Source: Streptomyces sp. NBC_00576 (lineage in GTDB: Bacteria; Actinomycetota; Actinomycetes; Streptomycetales; Streptomycetaceae). From it: 64,000 nt of DNA. The stretch lies in the NCBI RefSeq assembly GCF_036345175.1, contig NZ_CP107780.1, forward strand, positions 9,672,001-9,736,000, written 5' to 3'. This document shows, piece after piece, positions 1 through 8,280 of the stretch; positions within the stretch are counted from its first letter, which is position 1, and each line of letters begins with the position of its first letter. Position numbers and translations under genes: made by a program. A model generated the notes under the pieces. That model was not told the DNA's origin. It saw nothing but the letters and a program-made list of their open reading frames with translations, and searched no databases.

Positions 1-3000
1 GAGCGGGTGCTGGCCGCGAAGACCCACGGCACGGTCAACCTCGATGTGCTCACCAAGGACGAGCGGCTCGACCTGTTCGTGCTCTTCTCATCGGTCTCCA
101 CCGTCCTCGGTGACTTCGGCGCCGGCAGCTACGCAGCCGCCAACCGCTACCTGGACGCCTACGCCGTGCGACGGGACCAGCGGGTCCGCGAGGGGCGCCG
201 CCACGGCCGCACTCTGTCGCTCGACTGGCCGCTGTGGTCGGTCGGAGGCGTCGACTCCTCGCTGGGCGAGGCCGAACTGCGCCGCTACCAGGCCGCCACG
301 GGGATGCGACTGGTGACGGCGGACGAGGGACTGGAGATGTTCGAACGGGCCTGGGCTCATGGAGCCCCCCTTCTCCTCCCGGCCGTCGGCGACCGCGCCG
401 CGATCGAACGCGCGCTCGGCGCCGAGGGTGAGGCCGCTCCCGATCCGGAGCCGGCTCCGGCCCTCGTCGGCTCCCCGGACGTCCGGGTGCGGTCACGGGT
501 GGTACAGCACGTCCGGGCGCGGCTCGCCGAGGTGCTGAAGCTCCCGGAGGCCAGGCTCGACAGCCGTACCGCGCTGGCTTCCTACGGCCTGGACTCGGTG
601 CTGGTGATGGAGGCCAACGCCCTGCTCGGCAGGGACTTCCCCGGCCTGCCCGGCACCCTGTTCTTCGAGTACGGCACCGTGGAGGAGGTCGCCGGGTATC
701 TGCTCCAGGAGCATTCCGGGGCCGTGACGCAGCTGTTCGGCAAGCAGCCGCCCCATCCCCTGCCGGTCGGTCCGGCGCTGCCGGCGCTTCCCGCGGCGCC
801 CCGTTCCGGGACGGCCCCTGCCCCTGTCGCACCGCAGCCGTCCGGGGGCGCCCGTGACGAGGACATCGCGATCGTCGGCATCAGCGGGCGCTACCCCAAG
901 GCGCGCGACCTGGACGAGTTCTGGGAGAACCTGAAGGCCGGGCGGGACTGCGTCACGGAGGTGCCCGCGGACCGCTGGGACGCGCAGGCGCTGTTCGACC
1001 CGGATCCGTCCGCGGCGGGTCGCAGCTACAGCCGTTGGGGCGGCTTCCTGGACGACGTCGACGCCTTCGACTCGTTGTTCTTCCGGATCTCCCCGGCTCA
1101 GGCCAGGACCATGGACCCGCAGGAGCGGCTCTTCCTGGAGACCGCCTGGGCCGCTCTGGAGGACGCCGGATATCCGCTCGAAGCCCTGCCCCGGCCGCGC
1201 TTCTCGGACGAGGGACGCGACATCGGCGTGTTCGTCGGGGTGATGTGGGGCGACTACGCGGTCCTGGCCGCGGAGGAGTCCTTCCGCGGCAACCACGTCG
1301 CCGTCCCGGCCAACCGCTCCTCGATCGCCAACCATGTGTCGTACTTCGGAGACTTCCGTGGCCCCAGCGTCGTGGTGGACACCGCCTGTTCCTCCTCCCT
1401 GGTGGCGCTCCACATGGCCTGCGAGAGCATCCGCCGCGGGGAGTGCGCCCAAGCGATCGCGGGAGGCGTGAACATCGCCGCGCACCCGGCCAAATACGTC
1501 CACCTCAGCCGGATGACCATGCTCGCCCGGGACGGCCGGTGCCGGTCGTTCGGCGATGGCGGCAGCGGCTACGTACCCGGCGAGGGCGTGGGTGCGGTGC
1601 TGCTCAAGCGGCTGTCGCAGGCCGAGGCGGACGGAGACCGCATTCATGCCGTGATCAAGGCCAGCGCGGTCAACCACGGCGGCCGCACCAGCGGGATCAC
1701 CGTGCCCAACCCGCGCGCCCAGCAGGCGCTGATCGAGGAGGCCCTGTACCGGGCCGGGGCCGACGCGCGCACCATCGGCTGCATCGAGGCCCACGGGACC
1801 GGCACCGCACTGGGCGACCCCATCGAACACACCGGTCTGGAACGGGCCTTCCGCTCCCACACCGAGGACCGGGGATTCTGCGCTCTCGGTTCGGTCAAGT
1901 CGGCGATCGGCCATCTGGAGGGCGCGGCGGGAATCGCCGGCCTCACCAAGGCGGTCCTGCAGCTGCGGCACGGACAGCTCGTACCGTCACTGCACGCGCG
2001 GCAGCTCAACCCGGTCATCGACTTCGAGCAGTCGCCGTTCCGGGTGCAGCGTGAACTCGCCGACTGGTCCCGCACCCGGTCCGGCGAGGACGACGGCGCC
2101 GTGGAGCAGCCGCGCCGGGCCGGCGTCAGCGCCTTCGGCGCCGGGGGCACCAACGCCCACGTCATCGTCGAGGAGTACCTCGGGGCGCGGGACCGGCACC
2201 CGGCCGAGCCGGAGACCGGACGGCCGGAGCTGCTGACCCTGTCCGCCCGTTCCGAGGAACGGCTGACGGCCTACGCGGCGAGGCTGGCCGCCTTCCTCAG
2301 CCGCGAACGCGTCGCAGGCCGCCCGCCGGTGCTCGCCGACGTGGCGCACACCCTGCAGGCGGGCCGGGAGGCGATGACCGAACGCATGGCGGCCACCGTG
2401 TACGGGCTGGACGAGGCTGTCGAGGTGCTGGAGGCGTTCGCCCGGGGGGAGGCGGGGGACCGTGTGGTCCGGGGCGGCGCCAAGACGAACGCGGCCGTGA
2501 GCGACCTGCTCACCGGGGTGCCGGAGGGCAGGGACCTGGCGTTGGCGCTGGCCGCGGCCGGTGACTACGACCGGCTCGGCCGACTGTGGGCCTCAGGCCT
2601 CTCACTGGACGCGGACGTGCTCCAGCGGGTCCGGCCCCGCCCCGCCCGCAGGATGTCGCTGCCGACCTATCAGTTCGCCCCGGAACGGCACTGGATCGTC
2701 CGGCGTCCGGCAGAGCCGGCCCCCGCCGGGAGTGGAGAGGGGGCGTCCGGCGTGTATCGCCGGACGCTGCACCCTGAAGAGCCGGTGCTGCGCGACCACC
2801 TCGTCCAGGGCCACCGCATCCTGCCCGGGGTCGCGCATCTGGACCTGGCGCTCTCCGCGGCCCGAGGACCCGCAGGACGGCCGCGGACACTGCTCGACGT
2901 CCGCTGGCTGTCGCCGGTGACGGTGGGCGACGAGGACGTCGAACTCGCCCTGCACACGGAGGAGCACGGCGCCACCGTCCGTTACGAGATCCGCAGCGGG

Positions 3001-6000
3001 GATGTCCTGTGCTCCCAGGGCGTCCTGGACGGCACACGGCTGCCCGGCGCCGACGTACTCTCCGTCGAAGCCGTCCAGAACCGCTGCCCGGATGTCCGCA
3101 GCGGTGGCGAGCTGTACGCGTCACTGGCCGGCCGGGGCCTGGCGTACGGCGCGTACTTCCGGGCCGTGGAGCGGGTGTGGACCGGTGACGGCGAGGCGCT
3201 GGCCCGGCTCAGCGCGCCCGCGGAACACCGCCCCGGCGACGGACGGCACGCTCTGCACCCCGGCATGGCGGACGCGGCACTGCACACCATCGCCGCGCTG
3301 CTCGCCCCCGACGACGGCGTGCTGCTCCCCTTCGCCGCCGAAGCGGTGGAGTTGCTGCGGCCGGTCCCGGCGGAGGGCTGGTCGCACGTGACGGCACTGG
3401 GCGGGCACCGGTACGACATCGCGCTGCTCGACGAGGCGGGCCGGGTGTGCGTGCGCTTCCACGACGTGGCCTGCCGCCCGCTGCCCGGGCTGCCCGAGCC
3501 CGTGCGGCCCGGAAAACGCGTGGTGCCCGTGGACGGAGGAAAAGAGCCCTTCTCGTACCGGCCCCGCTGGGTGCCCGCCCCGCTGTCAGGTGCGGACACC
3601 GCCACGGACCGGGAGACCGTGCTGATCGCCGCCCCCGAGTCGGCACGCGACCTCGCGCTGGCGCTCGGCCGCGCGCATCTGGGCCGGGGCGACGAGGTCC
3701 GCCACCTGTGGTTGGCGCAGGACGGGGCGTCCGCGGACGGCGTCGACCGGGGCCTGGCGGGACGGTCGGCGCCCGGCCTGGTGTACTTCCTCGGCGCAAG
3801 CGATGACGTCCCGTCGTACGACGCGGCCGTGCACGGCGGCCCGGCCCGGCAGGCCCGGGAGGAGGTCGTGGCGCTGCACCGCCTGGTCCATGGCCTGCTG
3901 CGGCACGACACGGCCGACGCCCGGCCCGGAGCACTGCCCGAGGGCCTCCGGCTGAAGGTCGTCACCACCGACGCCCTGCCCTTCTGCGAGGACGAGCGGT
4001 CACGGCCCTGGGCGGCCGGCCTGTGGGGCTACTGCTCAGTGCTGGACAAGGAGTTCCCGGCGCTCAGAGCCGCATACGTGGACCTGCGCGGCGAGGACGC
4101 CGCCGGTGCGATCGAGCGGGTGGTGGCCGAGCCGTTCCAGGGCCGGGTCCGGGCGGTGTCCCTGCGCGGCGGAGTCCGCCGCACCCTGCGGCTGGAGCCG
4201 GTGGAACTGCCACCGGCGGACGTCGGCGTCCCCTTCCGGGACAACGGCGTGTACCTCATCCTCGGCGGGCTGGGCACGGTCGGTCACGACACCGCACTCC
4301 ACCTGGCGCGCACCTACCGGGCGAAGCTGGTGCTGCTCGGCCGTACGCCCCTCGACGCGAGGAACGCGGCCAGCCTCGCCGAGATCGAGCGCTGCGGGGG
4401 AGAGGTCCTGCACCTCGTGTGCGACGCGACGGACCCGGTGGCCCTCCAGGACGCCGTGGCCCGGGCCAAAGGGCGGTTCGGAGCGCTGCACGGCGTCATC
4501 CACTCCGCGATGGTGCTGGGAGCCGCGCCGGTCCGGGAGCTGGACGACGCCGCCCTGCACGAAATCCTTGCCGGCAAGACCGACACCACCTGGAACCTGG
4601 CCCGGGCGGTGTGGGAGGAACCCCTCGACTTCCTTCTGCTGTACTCCTCCGGCGTCTCCTTCTCGGGCAACACGGGCCAGGCCGGGTACGCGGCCGGCTG
4701 CGCCTTCGCCGACGCGCTCGCCCGGCACCTCGGCCGCAGCGCCCGCTTCCCCGTCCGCACCCTGAACTGGGGCTACTGGCACTCCGGCGGGGACCAGGAG
4801 CGACAGGAGGCTCTGCGCCGGCTCGTCGAGGCAGGCATCCACCCGATCGGCGCCCGCGAGGGAATGGAGACCGTGGAGCGCTTCCTCGCCTCCGGGCTCC
4901 CCCAGACCCTGGCGACCCGCGCCTCTGCGACCATCCTCGAAGTCCTGGGCGTCGACCTGTCGTTGCGGGTGCGGCCGAACCCCGGGCAGTCCCGGTCGTC
5001 GGCCGCCACGGCGGGCGCGGAGCCGCCCCGGATCAGCGCCGCGGACCAGGTACGGATCGGGGAGCAGCGCGCCGCCTCGCGTGCGCTGGACCAGCTGGGC
5101 CGACTCCTGCTGCTGGGTGCCTTCCAGAAGGCGGGTACCCTCCGCCGCGCGGGCGAGCGCCGCTCCGTGGCGGAACTGCGCCGCGCACTCGGCGTGGTGC
5201 CCCGTCACCACGGGCTGTACGAGGTGCTGCTGGACATGCTGGTGGTGGGTGGACTCCTGCGGCGCGAGGGCGACGAGGTGCTCGCACTGCCCGCGGTGGA
5301 GAGCGAGGAGGCCCGGCGCACCGTCGCCGATCCCGATGCGGCACGCGGGCGGCTGCCTGCCGGGCAGCCGTGGACCGCGGCGGTGGCCGACCTGTTGCTG
5401 CGCTGCACGCGGGAACTGCCGGGGGTACTGGCCGGGACGACCGCGGCGACGGAGGTGCTCTTCCCCGGCGGATCCCTGGACGCGGTGACCGCCGTCTACC
5501 AGGGCAATCCGATCACCGACCGGCTGGGCGTGCAGCTGGCGGCTGTGGTGCGCGGGTACGTCGAGGAGCGGCTGTCCGCCGACCCCGCAGCCCGGATCCG
5601 GGTGCTGGAGGTGGGCGCCGGTACCGGAAGCACCACCCGTGAGGTGCTGGCGGCGCTCGAGCCCTTCGCCGGGCAGGTCCGGTACACGTACACGGACATC
5701 TCCGCCGGGTTCGTACGGCACGGCCGCAAGTGGTTCGGCGACGCCTACCCGTTCACCGACTTCCGTGCCCTGGACGTCGAGGGCGACCTCGCAGGGCAGG
5801 GGTTCGCGCCCGGTGAGTACGACATCGTGCTGGGCACGAACGTCTTCCACGCCACCCGGGACATTCACCGGACCGTCGAGCGGGTCAAACTCCTGCTCCG
5901 GGCGAACGGGCTGCTGCTGGCCAGCGAGGGGACCCGGTTCGATCATGCGATGACCCTCATATTCGGCCTGACCGACGGCTGGTGGGCGCACCAGGACCCG

Positions 6001-6777
6001 GAACACCGGATCCCGGGCACCCCGCTGCTCAGCGAGCGGTCGTGGCGCGACGTGCTGTACGACGGTGGCTTCCGGAGGGTCGTCACCCACGGACTGCCCC
6101 AGGACGGCGAGGTCACCCAGAGCCTGATCGTCGCCGAGAGCGACGGCCTCGTCGTCCACCCGGCCGCACCGGAAGCCGACGCGGCCGACACCGCCGACCA
6201 GCTGCCCGGCCCGGAGACGGCCGGGGAGACGAGCGGCGGGCGTCCGCGTGAGCGGCAGCCGGCCGAGGACCGCTACGAGGCCGCCGAAACGTTCGTACGG
6301 CAGATCTTCGCCAAGGTGCTGGAGATGTCACCGGACCGGCTCGACCCGGACGCCACCTTCGAGAACTACGGCATCGACTCCCTGGTGGTGCTTCAGCTCA
6401 ACAAGGCCCTGCAGGAGCGCGTGGGCCGGGTACCGGCAACGCTCCTGTTCGAGCAGATCACCATGGGCCGACTCGCTCGCTGGCTGCTCGCGGAGCGCCC
6501 GGACGCCCTGGACCGTGGCGTGCCCGCTTCGGCCTCCGGCGCGCCGTCGCTCCGTGCGAAGGCGCCCACGCCGACCGGCACGGAGGAACAGCGACCTCGG
6601 CCGGCCGGGCCGACCGAGCATGTGGCGGTTCCGGGCCCGGAACCGGTTCCGGCAGGCATGGCCGGACCCGAGCTGGCACGCATGATCGGCGCGCTGTCCG
6701 ACGGGCAGGTCGACGACCTGCTGCGGCTGCTCGATCCCGTCGGTCGCACGGCGGACGGCCGGGAGGCGGCGGAATGA
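1..6777 (+). CDS. Trans-AT type I PKS, 5' partial: (KR)-ACP-KS-DH-KR-MT-ACP
   Basis: The reading frame is open from base 1, so the N-terminus lies outside the window. Residues are counted from the first codon. About 1-125 are the end of a ketoreductase with catalytic Ser and Tyr visible (FSSVS, SYAAAN). An ACP follows with its phosphopantetheine Ser at 199 (GLDS). The KS (about 286-710) has Cys463 in DTACSSSL and His598 in EAHGTGT, so it should condense. A DH (about 915-1150) shows HxxxGxxxxP from His933 and an Asp in HPGMADAALH. A second KR has YSSG and a Tyr, but the usual Asn after the Tyr is Cys (YAAGC). A C-methyltransferase (LEVGAGTGS, about 1865-2040) and a final ACP (Ser2127) complete the module. 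The last 40 residues look like a docking segment. No AT is present, so malonyl must be loaded in trans. The expected unit is an alpha-methyl alkene. Confidence 0.95.
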   Translation, partial: ERVLAAKTHGTVNLDVLTKDERLDLFVLFSSVSTVLGDFGAGSYAAANRYLDAYAVRRDQRVREGRRHGRTLSLDWPLWSVGGVDSSLGEAELRRYQAATGMRLVTADEGLEMFERAWAHGAPLLLPAVGDRAAIERALGAEGEAAPDPEPAPALVGSPDVRVRSRVVQHVRARLAEVLKLPEARLDSRTALASYGLDSVLVMEANALLGRDFPGLPGTLFFEYGTVEEVAGYLLQEHSGAVTQLFGKQPPHPLPVGPALPALPAAPRSGTAPAPVAPQPSGGARDEDIAIVGISGRYPKARDLDEFWENLKAGRDCVTEVPADRWDAQALFDPDPSAAGRSYSRWGGFLDDVDAFDSLFFRISPAQARTMDPQERLFLETAWAALEDAGYPLEALPRPRFSDEGRDIGVFVGVMWGDYAVLAAEESFRGNHVAVPANRSSIANHVSYFGDFRGPSVVVDTACSSSLVALHMACESIRRGECAQAIAGGVNIAAHPAKYVHLSRMTMLARDGRCRSFGDGGSGYVPGEGVGAVLLKRLSQAEADGDRIHAVIKASAVNHGGRTSGITVPNPRAQQALIEEALYRAGADARTIGCIEAHGTGTALGDPIEHTGLERAFRSHTEDRGFCALGSVKSAIGHLEGAAGIAGLTKAVLQLRHGQLVPSLHARQLNPVIDFEQSPFRVQRELADWSRTRSGEDDGAVEQPRRAGVSAFGAGGTNAHVIVEEYLGARDRHPAEPETGRPELLTLSARSEERLTAYAARLAAFLSRERVAGRPPVLADVAHTLQAGREAMTERMAATVYGLDEAVEVLEAFARGEAGDRVVRGGAKTNAAVSDLLTGVPEGRDLALALAAAGDYDRLGRLWASGLSLDADVLQRVRPRPARRMSLPTYQFAPERHWIVRRPAEPAPAGSGEGASGVYRRTLHPEEPVLRDHLVQGHRILPGVAHLDLALSAARGPAGRPRTLLDVRWLSPVTVGDEDVELALHTEEHGATVRYEIRSGDVLCSQGVLDGTRLPGADVLSVEAVQNRCPDVRSGGELYASLAGRGLAYGAYFRAVERVWTGDGEALARLSAPAEHRPGDGRHALHPGMADAALHTIAALLAPDDGVLLPFAAEAVELLRPVPAEGWSHVTALGGHRYDIALLDEAGRVCVRFHDVACRPLPGLPEPVRPGKRVVPVDGGKEPFSYRPRWVPAPLSGADTATDRETVLIAAPESARDLALALGRAHLGRGDEVRHLWLAQDGASADGVDRGLAGRSAPGLVYFLGASDDVPSYDAAVHGGPARQAREEVVALHRLVHGLLRHDTADARPGALPEGLRLKVVTTDALPFCEDERSRPWAAGLWGYCSVLDKEFPALRAAYVDLRGEDAAGAIERVVAEPFQGRVRAVSLRGGVRRTLRLEPVELPPADVGVPFRDNGVYLILGGLGTVGHDTALHLARTYRAKLVLLGRTPLDARNAASLAEIERCGGEVLHLVCDATDPVALQDAVARAKGRFGALHGVIHSAMVLGAAPVRELDDAALHEILAGKTDTTWNLARAVWEEPLDFLLLYSSGVSFSGNTGQAGYAAGCAFADALARHLGRSARFPVRTLNWGYWHSGGDQERQEALRRLVEAGIHPIGAREGMETVERFLASGLPQTLATRASATILEVLGVDLSLRVRPNPGQSRSSAATAGAEPPRISAADQVRIGEQRAASRALDQLGRLLLLGAFQKAGTLRRAGERRSVAELRRALGVVPRHHGLYEVLLDMLVVGGLLRREGDEVLALPAVESEEARRTVADPDAARGRLPAGQPWTAAVADLLLRCTRELPGVLAGTTAATEVLFPGGSLDAVTAVYQGNPITDRLGVQLAAVVRGYVEERLSADPAARIRVLEVGAGTGSTTREVLAALEPFAGQVRYTYTDISAGFVRHGRKWFGDAYPFTDFRALDVEGDLAGQGFAPGEYDIVLGTNVFHATRDIHRTVERVKLLLRANGLLLASEGTRFDHAMTLIFGLTDGWWAHQDPEHRIPGTPLLSERSWRDVLYDGGFRRVVTHGLPQDGEVTQSLIVAESDGLVVHPAAPEADAADTADQLPGPETAGETSGGRPRERQPAEDRYEAAETFVRQIFAKVLEMSPDRLDPDATFENYGIDSLVVLQLNKALQERVGRVPATLLFEQITMGRLARWLLAERPDALDRGVPASASGAPSLRAKAPTPTGTEEQRPRPAGPTEHVAVPGPEPVPAGMAGPELARMIGALSDGQVDDLLRLLDPVGRTADGREAAE

Positions 6778-7058
6778 CGGCGCGGAAGGCCGGGACGGAA
6801 CGGTCCGGCACGACAGGGGGCAGTGTGATCGACGGACGGCAGACGGAGGGCGTGTCCGTGCGCGGTCGTCGGGACGGCAGGGCGGAACGCGATGCTGGCG
6901 GCACACCGGGCAGCCGCGGAGGCCGAGCCCGCCTCCGCGGGGACGCCCGGCGCGGGACCCTGGCAGAGACCGGCCGATACGAGCTGTCGGGCAGTGCCCT
7001 TCGAGGCACCGCCCGACCGGTCGGGGACCGGGCCACGGCCGCGGACCCCGTATGGCGA

Positions 7059-7820
7059 TCAGCCCGTCGGTGTGCAACGGGTGCGGATCAACTCCGTCAC
7101 CCCCGCGGCGTGTTCGTCGAGGAAGAAATGCCCTCCGGAGTAGACCCTCAGCTCCGATCCGGCCGACGTGTGCTCACCCCAGGCGTTCGCCTCGTCGAGC
7201 GTGGTGGCGGGGTCGGAGTCACCGGTCAGAATGAGGACGGGGCAGCTCAGTGGTGGGCCGGGAACGTAGCGGTAGCTTTCCACCGCCCGGTAGTCCGCAC
7301 GCATCGCGGGCAGGAACATGGCCCGAAGCTCCTCGTTGTCCAGCACTTCCGACGCCGTGCCGCCCAGCTCCTTGAGATGGGCGATGATCCCGGCGTCGTC
7401 CAGACGGTGAACACTCCCCTCCCGGGGACGGGAAGGTGCCCGGCAGCCGGAGACGATCAGCCGGTGCGGCACGGTGCCTTCGTCCGCCAGCAGGCGAGCC
7501 GCCTCGAAGGCCACCAAGGCACCCATGCTGTGACCGAACAGGGCCAACGGCCGGTCCGTCCACGGTGCCAGCGCACTCACGGCCTGCTGCGCCAGTCCCT
7601 GGATACTCCCCGGATGGGGGGCCGCCCAGCGATCCTGGCGGCCGGGGTACTGGATCGCCAGGGCCTCCACCTCGGGCGACAGCGCGGCGGAAACGCCGTG
7701 ATAGTGGTTCGCCGTTCCGCCGGCGTGCGGGAAACAGGCCAATCGGCTGAAGGGCTCCGGCGCAGGATGAAAGAGGCGGATCCAGTCCGCAGGTCGCCGA
7801 TTTGTTTCGCCCAACTTCAT
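7059..7820 (-). CDS. Type II (editing) thioesterase
   Basis: A 253-residue alpha/beta hydrolase of the free-standing thioesterase family that clears stalled acyl groups from PKS and NRPS carrier proteins. The N-terminus carries the family signature LACFPHAGG. The nucleophile is the Ser in GHSMGA, with the probable catalytic Asp in LTGDSDP and the His in SGGHFFLDEH. I chose the ATG at 7820 because AGAGGA lies just upstream; an in-frame ATG at 7841 would add seven residues but has no good ribosome site. The gene is convergent with the upstream PKS and divergent from the next PKS, so it has its own promoter. It is the only thioesterase in the window and, as a TEII type, probably does not release the final product. 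Confidence 0.93.
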   Translation of the reverse strand: MKLGETNRRPADWIRLFHPAPEPFSRLACFPHAGGTANHYHGVSAALSPEVEALAIQYPGRQDRWAAPHPGSIQGLAQQAVSALAPWTDRPLALFGHSMGALVAFEAARLLADEGTVPHRLIVSGCRAPSRPREGSVHRLDDAGIIAHLKELGGTASEVLDNEELRAMFLPAMRADYRAVESYRYVPGPPLSCPVLILTGDSDPATTLDEANAWGEHTSAGSELRVYSGGHFFLDEHAAGVTELIRTRCTPTG

Positions 7821-8280
7821 GCATCCTCTTCGCTCGGTCATTTGTCGCTTCAGTGGAAGATGTCATTTCTCTCCACGGTCCCACAACCCCCCGCCTTCCG
7901 TCACCGGATATCGGTGTCGTCACAGGTTGACGCCGAGTATCGGCCCGCCGTAGGGTCAAATCGTTATCGGCGCAATATGTCGACCGGATTGCTCCCTATT
8001 TCCTGCGGAGCCTCATCAGGCATTCACGCCTTTCGTTGTCGACGCCGGACCGTGTGGCCGACCGGTGCGTCCCGCGAGTCGCCGACGATAAACCTTCCGC
8101 GTGTCCGGCAGAAATCCTTAAGGCTGTGTCGCCGTTATGGCAGCCGGTGTCTTCTGTGGGCTTGACAGTGAATCCGGGTGTCGTCACCCGAAACTATTCT
8201 CCGATTGATCCGGAATTTCCCGCGGTCGTGCTTCTGCTGGGCTTCGCCGCCGGTTCGATGCTGTTCTTGGATGGATACCG
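7821..8280. promoter_or_regulatory. Divergent intergenic region between thioesterase and PKS genes
   Basis: About 460 bases separate the two divergent genes, and the composition is visibly less GC-rich than the flanking genes. It must hold promoters for both directions. One promoter-like pair facing right is listed separately. A weak rightward reading frame (TTG at 8036 to a TGA at 8282-8284 that overlaps the PKS ATG) ends in a hydrophobic stretch, but its codon use is not convincingly coding. I see no clear operator. Confidence 0.6.
7927..7956 (+). promoter_or_regulatory. Candidate vegetative promoter for the PKS operon
   Basis: TTGACG (7927-7932) and TAGGGT (7951-7956) are separated by 18 bases, close to the Streptomyces housekeeping consensus TTGACN-(16-18)-TAGRRT. 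It points toward the PKS gene at 8281 and would leave a leader of about 320 bases. A second TTGACA at 8162 has no -10 element at normal spacing. Confidence 0.4.

Noticed and set aside
493..1971. Long open frame on the minus strand within the first PKS gene
   Set aside because: It mirrors the GC-rich codon pattern of the plus-strand PKS, has no recognisable domain, and the plus strand encodes a clear ACP and KS.
6994..7009. Small hairpin GTGCC-CTTCGA-GGCAC between gene 1 and the thioesterase
   Set aside because: Only five base pairs; the gap is GC-rich and many such stems would occur by chance, so I did not call it a terminator.
6774..8165. Plus-strand frame starting ATGA at the end of gene 1
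   Set aside because: From 7059 it runs antisense to the thioesterase, and the part before that shows no domain and poor coding character.
7996..8187. 63-codon minus-strand frame in the divergent region
   Set aside because: No motif, no ribosome site and no codon bias; most likely chance.
8162..8200. TTGACA with TATTCT as a promoter
   Set aside because: The spacing is 27 bases, too long for a normal promoter.
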